Of a stretch of 64,000 nt of DNA, positions 33,367-44,860 are shown piece after piece (position 1 is the first letter of the stretch; each line of letters opens with the position of its first letter). Source of the DNA: Labia minor (Eukaryota; Arthropoda; Insecta; Dermaptera; Spongiphoridae); assembly GCA_963082975.1 (NCBI GenBank), contig OY720344.1:12449580-12513579 (forward strand), in the 5' to 3' direction. The position numbers were made by a program, and so were the translations under genes. Under the pieces are notes generated by a model, which was not told the origin of the DNA, ran no database searches, and saw nothing but the letters and a program-made list of their open reading frames with translations.

Positions 33367-34689
33367 ATTATTTTTTATAAATAAAAATTTCGATAAAATA
33401 AGTTAAATACAAATATAATTATTGTAAAAGTAAAAAATTTAAAAATGAATTTATTTAAATATAAATGAAGATAATAAAAAAAATAAAAAATTATCATATA
33501 ATATTATACTTTTAAATAACTTCAAAAGTTTAAGTATCATAAGTTAAAAAACATTTTTTTCTATTTTTTATAAGTAACCCATTTTACTTGAAATGTATAG
33601 AGAAAAAAATCGTTTTACATTAATTATTTTTAGAAATTAATCCATCATTTAGACTTCATTTTGTTCTTAAATTCTTATTAAAAAATTATTTTGAATATTA
33701 AATCATAGAAAAGAATATATAATTATAGAAAATTAAATTATTTATAATTTAAAAGCTAATATTTTTTCTTTTAAAGAATTTTTACGTTTTCACTCATCTT
33801 TAAATATTAATATTGCAATACAAGTTTGAACGATAAAAATTTATAAATTAATTTTTCAAAATTTTTATATCCAAATATATAAATTTTAGATATTTAGTTA
33901 TATATTTATAATGAAAGTAACAATTTACTTTTGAAGAAAATGAAATTTCTTTTAAAGTTTTTTTGTTACATCAGAAAGAGATTAGTTTTTTTTTGTTGAA
34001 GAGCAACAGGTTTTTACAGAACTTTTTAAAAAAATGAGTTAAATTCACTTATTCGAATAAAAATAAATTTTTTTCTTTCAAAAGATTAGAGAATTTTATT
34101 ACATTAAAAAATATTACTCTTATTTGAACCCTTTATAAATAAATGTTCAAACCATTGAAAAATATTCATGATACTAACAAATTTTAAAACAAATTCATTT
34201 CTTTTCATTTTTTTTTTAAATTTATTAAACTTGATTTTATGAGTATACTATTTGATGTTCTTATATCCTTTTTAAGTGAACATACATATTATATTTTTAA
34301 TTATTAACATATAATAAAATTAAAACTGAACTACCGATTCAGGTGGTTAATTCATTATTATTATTATTATTATTATTATATATTACTAATGTAATTATTT
34401 GCGTTTTCACCCAAAATTTAAAAATTATGAAGGAAAGAAGAAAATCATATTATCACGAAATTTTCCTTCTTGGTAAATATGTATGTAAGTAAGCACATTG
34501 AAAAATAACATTTTTCATTTTCATTCATTTAATTTTTAATTTCTAAATCGGTTAAAGAATAAAAATTAATAAATTTATTTATTTTAGTATTTTTATTTTT
34601 CAAAAAAAAAAAACTACTCACAATCTATATTTTATTTTTTTAATTTTAATTTAATTCAATATTATATTTCAAAAAGTGAATGCTTTTTT
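33367..34689. other. AT-rich intergenic sequence
   Basis: An (ATT)n tract lies at about 34353-34380. Nothing else recognised. Confidence 0.5.
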
Positions 34690-35010
34690 TTATTTTAAAT
34701 GGTCAAGGCAGACCACGCTAAGAATTTATCATGGTAATCTTGCAATTATCAGTGGAAATGAGAAATGTCACCTCTGATCGTCATTTATAAGGAAACAAGG
34801 CCCGGTCTAGCATCCCAGGCAATAAACTAAATTACCGTATCAATACTCGTAAAATTTATTATATAACTAAAATGCCGCCCTTCTGATTTGCCGCCCCGGA
34901 AAAATGTTTGTGGTAGGTTCAAGCGTTGCGTTGTACACTACTCATACAGTGAAATATCTATTACATACATCATCTATTGAATGTTTCGTTTTTGTTGTGT
35001 GTAGCGAGGC
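34690..35010. other. higher-complexity island, probably a decayed transposon
   Basis: G+C-richer blocks, including GCCCGGTCTAGCATCCCAGG and GCCGCCCTTCTGATTTGCCG (repeating GCCGCCC), stand out. No convincing frame. The repeated GCCGCCC motif suggests an interspersed repeat. Confidence 0.3.
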
Positions 35011-35617
35011 ACCACATAAGTTTTATATTTAAATTTAATTGTTTTATTTTATTTACTTTCTATATTGAAAGAATGAAACTTTAGTTTGTTTAAAACAATT
35101 TTAATTTTAATCTTTTATATGAATATTTGTATTAATACAATTATGAATTTATTATAAGTGGTAAAGAGAAGTACTAAAATATTATGAATTACATTTTGGT
35201 TCTTGTTCTATTATTCTTTTAATAGAATACATATTCGTATACAAAACAATTCCTTCTTTATATCCCTAGACATATGAAAACTTAAATTTAGGTTTGAATA
35301 CGAGTTTTTGTTCTTTATGATGAAATAAAATGCAAATAAATGAAGAAAAATTAAAACAAAATTTTTTATTTAATGTAGTATAACATTTTCTTATAGGTCC
35401 AATAGAAAATTGACAAATTTAAAATTAAATAATTATAGCTAATTTAGAAACAAGAATCGATTGATGTTGAATGGCAAGATGAAAATAATTGTATCTATTT
35501 TTAGAAGATACAAAATCAATTTCAATCTACTACTAATTAGATGAATATATCCAAATGAATTTTGTTTTGAATATCTAAAAGAATTTTTTAAATTTTAAAT
35601 CAAATATAATATAATAG
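35011..35617. other. AT-rich intergenic sequence
   Basis: No gene recognised. Confidence 0.5.
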
Positions 35618-36180
35618 TACCTGGTTCTCCGAGCCGCGGCTCGGTACTTTAAAAAAAACTTATTCCTTATGAACTACGAATATTTAAGATTAAGATTATT
35701 ATTTAAAATAAATAAACGACAAACTATATGAAACAATTACAAATAATTTAAAAGAATATAAATTAAAACGTACAGCCCTTAAACGTACGTATTAATACAC
35801 TGAAAGACAGAAAAGTATGGCCTGTAGATATAACATAATATATATTTCGTAATTTGATTAAAAAATTTTATTAAAATAAATATTTTTAATTTTATTTTAT
35901 TTATAATATTTTGTATTTAAGGAAGCTCTCGGTGCCATTTATTTTATTATTAAGATTCTTATTTTAATTTAAGAAAAAACTAATCAAGATGATTTTCCCA
36001 GAAGCTGAAACCTATACAGATCGATTTTTCTTTATAGATATTATCTATGGTGTGAATTTCAAAAAAATCCTTCCAGCGGTTTAATATTTCAAAAATTTGT
36101 TATTAGTATTACTAGCCAAACTTGATAATAAGGCATCATTTTTTTTAATGACCGAGCGGCGGCTCGGTGAACCAGGTACT
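35618..36180 (+). mobile_element. R5, complete non-autonomous element
   Basis: Inverted ends of about 40 bp: AGTACCTGGTTCTCCGAGCC on the left, and the complement of GGCGGCTCGGTGAACCAGGT on the right, both continuing into A/T runs. Each end holds an internal palindrome around CCGAGCCG. Interior blocks resemble R1 (TTTTTAATTTTATTTTATTT, and a GATTTTCCC-AGAAGCTGAAACC relative of GATTTTTCTCGAGGATAAAACC). No coding frame. Reversed or partial copies are at 4.46, 9.88-10.28 and 30.62 kb. Confidence 0.8.
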
Positions 36181-36499
36181 ATATACAATTTTTGTTAGTA
36201 TCTAATTAGATAATAATATATAATATATAATAAGTATATTTTAATTTACTAAATGATAAAACCAATTAAACTCTGAATTGTCTTTTTAATTTTTATTTAA
36301 TTTATTAAAATAAAAACGATTATTTTTCATTTCTTAAAATAAAAATTAAAAAAAAAATCCAATTTTTCATTTTATGTTCAAGAAGACAAATGAAAATTAA
36401 TACTTAAATAAATATAATATTTTAATTAGAAAATTGTATTAATTTTAGTAATTACTATATAAAATATTAATCAATTGATTAATCAAAATGAAAGGGTTT
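36181..36499. other. AT-rich spacer
   Basis: No gene recognised. Confidence 0.5.
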
Positions 36500-36790
36500 A
36501 AATAAATGAGCTAAATGACATATAGATAGATGGGATGGATGATACCCACTTCAATTGCATTGTCAACTTGTCTGCATTCAACTCCATGTTAACATATTAA
36601 GTCTTCCCTTATCATTGATATACTTGATTATATTAATTTACACAGTTGTTAAGAGTTAAGTCATCTGGATAGTATTTGAAGTTACATGAAATGTGCTCTC
36701 TCTGTAGGGAGGGGCAGATCACATCGCTACTCTCAATGTTGTTGTTGTTGATTAGCTGATTCAGTCCCAGGTGGTATGAACATTTCCTTA
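36500..36790 (+). other. balanced-composition island, possible non-coding exon or promoter
   Basis: From about 36530 to 36780 the sequence is unusually mixed (TGTAGGGAGGGGCAGATCAC at about 36701), with an initiator-like TTCAGTC at about 36760 and (GTT)n just before. No open frame of note. Confidence 0.2.
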
Positions 36791-36954
36791 TCATCTCTTA
36801 TCATTTTCTTAATAAAAAATACATTTTTAGAATTATTAACAAAAATACATATTTTCTTTAAATATTAAATGAAATTATATTAAAGAAATAAATAACCGGG
36901 TGAAATATAATTAAAAGAACATATATTAATATTTTTTTTTCTAATTTCATTAAA

Positions 36955-37083
36955 CATTAAATTTTATTTATGTAAAATAAAATTAAAAATTAATTTTATT
37001 TATGTTTAATAAAATTAAAAATTAATTTTATTTATGTTTAATAAAATTAAAAATTAATTTTATTTATGTTTAATAAAATTAAT
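36955..37083 (+). repeat. 32-bp tandem repeat, four units
   Basis: The units contain TTTTATTTATGT and AATAAAATTAAAAATTA; the landmark TGT recurs at 36971, 37003, 37035 and 37067, exactly 32 bp apart. Each unit has short inverted halves AATTTTATT/AATAAAATT. The array abuts the left arm of the large palindrome. Confidence 0.95.
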
Positions 37084-37463
37084 AAATTTAAGTAAAAAGA
37101 AATCTTTTTAAAAAATACACTTTACTTAAAATTGCACTAAAAAGTAAAAAATAAAATCACTTTAAAGTGTGTGCGCTCAAATTATAATAACACCAAATGG
37201 AAGCAAATGTTTTACGGTGTTAAATGTTTTACGGTATTATTATAATTTGAGCGCACACACTTTAATGTGATTTTATTTTTTACTTTTTAGTGCAATTAAT
37301 ACCGTAATACCGTAAAACATTTAACACCGTAAAACATTTGCTTCCATTTGGTGTTATTATAATTTGAGCGCACACACTTTAAAGTGATTTTATTTTTTAC
37401 TTTTTAGTGCAATTTTAAGTAAAGTGTATTTTTTAAAAAGATTTCTTTTTACTTAAATTTATT
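37081..37463. repeat. 159-bp perfect-arm palindrome
   Basis: The arms 37081-37239 and 37305-37463 are identical inverted copies by eye, with a 65-bp spacer. The spacer is itself an inverted, one-mismatch copy of part of the left arm (37130-37188), so two alternative foldbacks exist. The arms contain TTGCACTAAAAAGTAAAAAA and TAAAGTGTGTGCGCTCAAAT. Absence of arm divergence implies a recent origin or gene conversion. No coding frame. Confidence 0.95.
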
Positions 37464-37745
37464 TTATACTTTTTAGTCGTATTCAGCGCCTCTAGAACTG
37501 CTATCGCCATCTATGATTGAAATAGTGAACTATTCCATATTCCGCATATGAAAGTTTAGTTAACTAATAGATAAATAATTCAGTGGATTTTTCAATTGAT
37601 TCGTGTATTATTAGCAGGAGCAAGCGCGTATGCAAAATTTCAAGTTGATTGAATGACGGGAAGTTGTTGAAATATCGATTATAAAATGCCGCGGACAACC
37701 CGCGTACAACCGGACAGAGTGAGTTAAGTAAAAGTGTATAAGTAT
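37464..37745 (+). repeat. decayed interspersed repeat
   Basis: Blocks such as CAGCGCCTCTAGAACTGC with CGCCATCTATGATTG, and GCAAAATTTCAAGTTGATTG then GGGAAGTTGTTGAAAT, resemble the shorter fragment at 43195-43350. They end in AAGTAAAAGTGTATAAG. Probably part of a non-autonomous transposon tail. Confidence 0.4.
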
Positions 37746-38382
37746 AATAAGTTGACCTGTGGCCAGGTCCGAACCGACCGACTGTTTGAAATAAATTAAT
37801 TTCCAGCTACAGAAACAATTTCAAATAATTTTCATATATCTATTAATGTAATAAAAAACAGATATGGATACATAAATAATAAATATAAACATTTTTAATT
37901 TTATTTTATTTATAATACATATGCAAGACCAGGCTGTGACGTCATGAATGGCTGGATGACGTCATATAATTTTAAATCAAGAAAAAACTAATAAATATGA
38001 TTTTTCTCGAGGATAAAACCAATACAAAGTGCATGATTCGTGGTGATATATAAAAAAATCTCCTTTGGTGTGAAAATAACCCTTTCCTTCCTATCGTCGA
38101 TCGCTAATACTACCACTTCCGGTTTCCGGAATTGCACCAAAAGTTGATCAATTCATCCCACTGATGCATTAAGTAAATATACCAAATTTCATCAAAATCG
38201 GTTGAGCCGTTCAGGCTGTACACATCTATACGGACGGACAGACGGACGGACAGACGGACGGACAGACGGACGGACAGACGGACGGACAGACATCATGCTA
38301 AAAATACTTTTTTCTGTTTAGAAAATGCATGATTCGTGGAGATATGTAAAAATCTCCACATGTGAAATTTGGTGTGAAAAAA
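37746..38382 (+). mobile_element. R1 copy e, with expanded minisatellite
   Basis: It starts AAGTTGACCTGTGGCCAGGT and ends within GAAATTTGGTGTGAAAA, lacking the final TCGTCGGTCGG. Two TGACGTCA sites lie at 37937-37944 and 37957-37964. The core is a 12-bp minisatellite. Confidence 0.9.
38233..38292 (+). repeat. 12-bp minisatellite GGACGGACAGAC
   Basis: About five perfect units in tandem at the position where other R1 copies carry one or two units. Confidence 0.95.
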
Positions 38383-38532
38383 AAATTAATTTTATTTCTA
38401 AGAAGATCAAAGATTTAAAAAAGAACCTATTGGACTTCAAAATGTCTTAGATGGGAGGGGGGAATAGGGATAATTATATTTAATACACTAATATATAGAA
38501 ATATGTAGAAATTGATATATATATAATATATA

Positions 38533-39148
38533 TATACACTAACATCTCACTTTGCGTCGTGTTTTTTGGAACGTGATCCGACGCAAAGTGAAATTACGCA
38601 AATGGAATTAAGATTTTCTATAGAAAACCATGTAAGATCGAAGATAGGTTCCTGGGTTATAAAAATACTACTTTTTAAAAAGAAAATTGAACTAAGTAAA
38701 TATTTAAAAAACAAAATTAATATAAAATTTCATACATACAAAAAACAAAAAAAAACATATTCAATTAAAACAAAATTAATTATTCAATTAATTTATGACA
38801 AACAAAAGTAAAAATAAATAAATTAAAATTACAAAATACTATTTACAAAATTTGCGATGATCTCACTAGTAAACATAAATTTTTTAAATATTGTTTTGTT
38901 ACACATTGTATTTAATTTTTCACTAAACATTCCACTTAATTATCCACAAAACATATCACCTTGAAATATACATTTGGGATATCTTTTCAGAGAAAAAATA
39001 GAAAAATTTAAAAAAAAATTAAAGACTCGAACCCAAAACAACGCAACCTCGAAAATCTAACGACGCACAATATTAGCACTAATTAATCAGCGAAGCAAAT
39101 TCGAAAAAATACAAAACGAAACGACGCAAATCGAGATATTAGTGTATA
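38533..39148. mobile_element. non-autonomous element with 28-bp inverted ends
   Basis: The ends TATACACTAACATCTCACTT (38533) and the complement of AAATCGAGATATTAGTGTATA (to 39148) pair over 28 bp with three mismatches, including TTTGCGTCGT. Next to the left end, CACTTTGCGTCG is repeated inverted at about 38578, giving a subterminal hairpin. An 81-codon frame inside (38566-38811) is lysine/isoleucine-rich and not a known transposase. Target TA(TA) possible. Confidence 0.75.
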
Positions 39149-41439
39149 TTATATTATACTATCGTGATGTGATGAAATGAGGATACATTCCGGTGTATCT
39201 TTTCTACAACCAATATATTTCAAAATCGAAATTCTTATATATTGTCATTATAATCCTGTTTTATTTCGTACATTCGATAACCGGATATTTATTTTGGTGT
39301 ATTTTGTTTATAATTTTTTTTTTTTTGGTTTCATAATTTTCTTCACGAAAAAGTTGGTCAAATTATTTTTATTATTATTATGAATATTTTAGATAATAAA
39401 TAAAATAAAAAAAAGATGATTAATTGAGCAACTCTACAAAAACTTATCAATAATAAAGTAGTCAACTTTGTTCACCACATAAATTATCAAAAATTTTAGA
39501 AATATTCCATATTTTAAAAAACAAAACATTTATATTAATTTAGTTAGTATATTATTAGTATAGATATTTATGGTCACATCACCATCCATTTCTTTAAAGA
39601 AATAAAAAATAAATAAGAAAACAATACAGTCCAACATTTTTCAACTTTTACTACTTTACAATCTTAAACATAATTATTATTACTAGGAGAATACTTTATC
39701 ATTAAATATGGTATAATATCTTTTTATTCAAGTGTTAAAAAAAAAAATTATTTTATTTTTTATTGGATCATATCTTTGTTCTTTAGGTATGTATAATATT
39801 TATTACAAAGTTATACTTGGTTGATGATAAATTTTACCCGGGAGATTGATAAAATATATAAAGGGACTATTGAAAAGTTTCTTGTACTTATATGAAGAAT
39901 CTCAAAAGTAGAAATTAACTTTAAATAGAATATTAAAAAAAGTTAAAAAAAATCTTAAAAAAGATATTGAAAAAAATATTTTGAGAAAAATATCAATAGA
40001 GTTATATTTATTGAAGATAGAATGAATAAGACATTCATTAGAGATAAATTATATCAAAGAATTATTTTATAATTAAATAAATAATAATTCAAATTCATTT
40101 ATAATTTTCATAAATATTTCCATTATTATTATGTACACTTTAAATTCTATAAATGATAATAATTAATTACTAATTTTTTATAATTATTTTCATTTTATAC
40201 TCATTAGCATATCAAGAGTATGTGGAATTATTTTGATAACTTATCTAAAAAAAAATGATTAAATTTAGTAAAAAATACAAGAATCTTGTTACAAGTTATT
40301 TAATGACAATAAATGAAAGTAAATAGAAATATTCATATATATTTATAAAATATAAATATAAGGACAAATATTCGTCTCTAAATTAGCTAGAGGCTTGTAT
40401 AAGAGTAAATATTTTTTCAATCAAACATAATATCAATATACTATTATAAAATAATTGTAGTCTATATCTCATTTACCCCTGATAAAAATCTGAGGATAAA
40501 TATAAATGCATAATTATAAATGACAAAAAATGTATGATTAAAAAAAAGCAATATCGGCCATATAAGCGGGTGTGGCTAAATTAAAAGACCCAAAATACAA
40601 TAAATAAAATACAAATATAATATTAATATAAATTAATTTCTTTGCGTGTTAATAATTTTCATCAAAATATATAAAAATTGTTATTACAAAAAAATTATCA
40701 AGTTAATTAGAAATCAATTCAGAATGCAGTTTATTAAATATAAATTTTAAATATTTAAGTATATTAAATTTATTATAACATTGTTATGTAAATTTATATT
40801 ATATAATTATAAATTATAATATTATAAAGTTAAAGTTAATTATTTTTCCAACTGAAAGAATACAAATTAATTTAAAATAATAATATTTTTATTATTAATA
40901 GGTAATTTAAAAAAAAATATAAAATCAATTTTAATTGTATTATTTTATTAGAAATGAATAAATTTAAAGTTAAAAGATTTCTTCTAAAATTTCAAATAAT
41001 TATCAAAGAATTAAAAAAAATATGAATTTTTTTCTATAATTATTTTTTTTTTAATTATTTTTATATTCCTTTGATATTTGATTATAAATATACGATATAT
41101 ACTTATTATTAATAATTATCATTAAATAAATAAAAAAAAATACATAAAATAATGAAATTTATTTATTTAATTAATCAAAAACAAATATATTTATCTTACA
41201 TTTATTTATTTAATTAATCAGATATTATTTTGAAGTTTAATCAAATATTCTTATTAAAAAAATGTAATTTTCTACTACTATTACTACAATAATAATATTT
41301 GTTTTGATAATTTTTATTATATAAAAGTATATAAGTAATAAAAATAAAATAAATAAATTCCAAGATAAAAAAAATAAAATAAATTAAAAAAAAAAAAAAA
41401 AAATAAAAAAAAAAAGATATCGTGTACATTTTTGATGGA
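39149..41439. other. long AT-rich stretch
   Basis: No supported gene. Chance frames are F/I/L/Y-rich. Poly-A tracts lie at about 41386-41415. Confidence 0.5.
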
Positions 41440-41740
41440 TTGTAGAAGGTGATAGTGTGAGGAAAAGTATGCGCACCTGTTATCCAGAGGGTGTCAGCGT
41501 TATCGTCGTCGGTGGTCGCCGTGGAGTGCTCCCTGGTCAGGACTCCCATCGCTGGTGCGGCGCCGACTCACCCCGAGCGGAACACCGCTCGCGCTCCGCA
41601 AACGCCCTCCCTGCTTAGCATTACGCCGGCGCATCCCTTGGCTCACCCCACTTCAATAAGATACCCCTGATCATGTATCCAGCTTCTTGGACACACCGAT
41701 TGCCCCTTTTCTCTCCGTCAGGTTACTTACCATCGTAATA
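41440..41740 (-). promoter_or_regulatory. CpG-containing island, possible promoter/5' UTR
   Basis: The richest G+C stretch in the window (CGGCGCCGACTCACCCCGAG, CCGCTCGCGCTCCGCAAACG). If the exon above is real, this is its 5' untranslated region and promoter on the minus strand. A strong minus-strand donor-like ATG|GTAAGTAACC sits at its outer edge (about 41733), so an alternative upstream exon is also possible. Confidence 0.35.
41475..41549 (-). CDS. possible first coding exon of an unidentified gene
   Basis: On the minus strand an ATG in good context (GCG before, G after) opens MGVLTREHSTATTDDDNADT, then LWITG. At about 41476 CTGGATAACAG|GTGCGC could be a 5' splice site. An in-frame stop lies 21 bases upstream, so this would be a true start. 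It lies in a CpG-containing G+C-rich island, unlike the surrounding A+T-rich DNA, as insect first exons often do. The acidic, polar N-terminus matches no family I can name. Downstream exons would lie at lower coordinates and none was found. The alternative is a G+C-rich repeat. Confidence 0.35.
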
Positions 41741-41830
41741 TTCAATCTCGTTAAGGAAATACAAATACAAACTTCTTGGAATCATTAAAAGAAATTCAAA
41801 AAATTCATATAATCGAAAAAATAATAATAA

Positions 41831-42828
41831 AAAAAAAACATTTCAAAAATACGTTTTTATTTAAATGCACTAAAAAGGAGATAATTTCTCCACACACACC
41901 ACAATTTCCTTACAATTAATAATATCTAAAAAATAAGTTGACCTGTGGCCAGGTCCGAACCGACCGACGAGTTGAAGTAAATTAATTTCCAACTACAGAA
42001 ACAATTTCAAATAATTTAAATATATCTATTAATGTAATAAAAAACAGATATGGATACATAAATAATAAATATAAACATTTTTAATTTTATTTTATTTATA
42101 ATATATATGCAAGACCAGGCTGTGACGTCATGAATGGCTGGATGACTTCATAAAATTTTAAATCAATATATGATTTTTCTCGAGGATAAAACCAATACAA
42201 AGTGCATGATTCGTGGTGATATGTAAAAAATCTCATCATGTGAAATTTGGTGTTGAAAATAACCCTTACCTTCCTATTGTCGATCGCTAATACTACCACT
42301 TCCGGTTTCCGGATTTGCACCAAAAGTGAATCAATTCATCCTACTGATGCATTAAGTAAATATACCAAATTTCATCAAAATCCGTTGAGCCGTTCAAGCT
42401 GTACACATCTATACGGACGGACAGACGGACTGACATAATGCTAAAAATACTTTTTTCTGTTAAGAAAATGCATGATTCGTGAAGATATGTAAAAATCCCC
42501 ACATGTGAAATTTGGTGTGAAAACAATACCGCCCTTACTATCGTCGGTCGGTAATGAAAGCGTGCACGCCAAACATGCAGAGAAAGGAAAAGAATACGAA
42601 GGACATTTCATTGTATATCCACAATCCTTTCTGTTTTTTTCCTTTTCTACTATAATTGATAAAACTATGTCTTCTTGAAGTAGAATTTACGCTTTTCCCT
42701 GAATGTTTGGTGCCCACGCTTTCCTTTTTTAGATATGATTAATTGTAAGGAAATTGTGGTGTGTGCGGAGAAATTATTTTCTCCTTTTTAGTGCATTTAA
42801 ATAAAAGCGTGTTTTTAAAATGTTTTTT
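41831..42828. mobile_element. long-inverted-repeat element interrupted by R1
   Basis: The left arm 41831-41935 and right arm 42725-42828 are near-perfect complements over about 100 bp (GCACTAAAAAGGAG, CACCACAATTTCCTTACAAT). Arm homology continues across the R1 insertion, GAAAGCGTGCACGCCAAACA (from 42556) against TGTTTGGTGCCCACGCTTTC (to 42722), so R1 landed inside the left arm. The remaining core is about 125 bp. The host element is thus foldback-like. No coding frame. Confidence 0.85.
41936..42555 (+). mobile_element. R1 copy f, near full length
   Basis: It runs from AAGTTGACCTGTGGCCAGGT to CTATCGTCGGTCGGTAAT. One TGACGTCA and one mutated site (TGACTTCA). Short GGACGGACAGACGGAC core. Open frames across it on both strands (42096-42526) are artefacts of the repeat. 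Confidence 0.9.
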
Positions 42829-42972
42829 TTTTATATTTTTTTTATTTCCTAATTTTGATAGAAATTTCGCCCGGTTTTTTATTTCAGGTTATAGTGTAAA
42901 TGTTGAAAGAATTAATTCAAGTCGATTCTTCACCTCAAAATACTATATATCAAATCGGTGTATAGGGGGCTG

Positions 42973-43003
<31 letters not shown>

Positions 43004-43194
43004 GATTATTGGTTTATATATACATATATCTTTTCAAAACCAATATCGCCATTACTTTAATTGATATTCATTTAAATTAAAAAATATTTTTACAAAATAA
43101 TTAAACATGATTTAAATTAATATTATATTAATATTTAATTACTTCAATATTATGCAATATGTAATTACTAATTGATAAATATACCTCCTAGGTC
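42829..43194. other. AT-rich spacer with (ATT)n
   Basis: An (ATT)n tract lies at about 42973-43004. No gene. Confidence 0.5.
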
Positions 43195-43350
43195 ACCTAT
43201 GACCCAAGTTGAATCAGAATATTGCATTGTCATCGGAGTTACATATGTATGCGAAATTTCAGCTCATTCGACTATTGGGAAGTGGTTCAAATTAACGTTG
43301 CAATATTTGACGACACGGAAACGGGTGTAACCTAAATAAAAGCGTATAAA
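43195..43350 (+). repeat. tail fragment of a non-autonomous transposon
   Basis: It contains GCGAAATTTCAGCTCATTCG, then ACTATTGGGAAGTGG, and ends AAATAAAAGCGTATAAAAAA. The style matches 37.6-37.74 kb. Confidence 0.4.
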
Positions 43351-44589
43351 AAATATTCTACCTCTTTTAATTATTAGATGAAATTTTGAAATTAGTTAAC
43401 TAAAACTGAAAGTTAACTGAAACTTATTTCAGAGTATTTAATGAATTATATTCTATAGTATAAAATATGTCCTCTTTTTTAGTAAAAAAAAACTATGTAT
43501 AATAAAAATATTATTTTTAAAAGAGTTAAAAAATAGTAAGTATTAAAATAGAAGTAGAGTAATTTTATTTATTAATGATAAAAGTCCATTCTTGATAAAT
43601 AAATTGAAAAGTAGATAATAAATCATTCATTGGGTCTTTAAATACTTAGTCATTAATATTGCTAATATTAGTTAGTAAATTTTGGGCTGTTATGTCAATG
43701 TCAAATATTGTTATCGTAACTGACAAAAGAGATTATATAATATCATTTTAATGAAATAATAAAATTTTGAATATATATTATGTTCAATTAGGCTATTTTG
43801 AGAAGTCGTTATAGATTAACTGAGTAGATAGTCAATATATGTAATAGTATTAAATATTACCTAAAGTATTCACACTGGTTGCATAATTAACAGGCGTTTT
43901 TTTTTATTAATTAAATCAAAGCATTGTGTGAAAAGAAGTAAGTAATATTTTTTAAATTTATTTTTTTTTCCAATATACTTAGTTACATACTTATTTTGTT
44001 ATTTAACTTATATAAGTTAAAGTAAAATAAAAATATTAATTTTATTTTGAGAGGGTATTTAATTTGATATATTTATACTTGAAAACAAGAATATTTAATG
44101 AGTATTGATCAATAATTTCGTATAAATACGTATTCATTGTTATACAATGCGTTCTTTAAATATATATTTACATATAAATAACACGTTATATATGATCTAT
44201 TAAATTATTATAATATAATATTTTAACAAAGAAATTATTAGATTAGAATAATTTTGTTTGAAAATGAAACACATATTTTTAAAGATTTTTAATTGGTTGA
44301 ACTATGTTTGGCAACAGTTTTAAATATACGCTTCGCCTTTCATTATATTTCAGCCAACGATATTGCATTAATTAACATAAACTGAATATATTGATGTTAA
44401 CAACTTGATTTACCCGACTAGTGAATTTTCTAATCAATTTTATGGATATAAATTCTATTTATATTATATAATGTATTTTTTTTCAAAATTATTAAAAAAT
44501 TTTCTTTTATTAAAATTCATTTACATTTAAATTAATTAAATCTTTATATTTAAGATTATTTATTTACAACATTATTACCATTAATATTT
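43351..44589. other. AT-rich intergenic sequence
   Basis: No gene recognised. Confidence 0.5.
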
Positions 44590-44860
44590 GAAATTCGAGG
44601 TATCCCAACAGCAATGAAGGCCATTTGTGCATTAAATAAATCATCCATCATATATGTTTTATCTCATTTCTCTCCAAACAACCTTTTCATTTTTTTTTTT
44701 GCCGGGGCAAACAGAAAACTACTGAATCCTGACCGATTCTATTGTGTCACTTAGAAAGTATGAAATTTTTATTCTAGCAAAAAATCTATCTTCCAATAAA
44801 TAAATAAAATATATAAATAAATAGTTAAATAAATAAATAAATAAAAAATAATATTTATAT
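44590..44860 (-). mobile_element. LINE 3' UTR fragment, reversed
   Basis: On the minus strand it contains GAATCGGTCAGGATTCAGTA, a TGCCCCGGC block and AATGCACAAATGGCC, matching the 3' ends at 2360-2558 and 51300-51490. No coding part remains. Confidence 0.8.

Noticed and set aside
38233..38292. Direct repeats that could suggest a CRISPR array
   Set aside because: The 12-bp units are contiguous without spacers and lie inside transposon R1 in a eukaryotic genome.
42096..42526. Three open frames on both strands
   Set aside because: They lie inside R1; other R1 copies break them, so they are not conserved as proteins.
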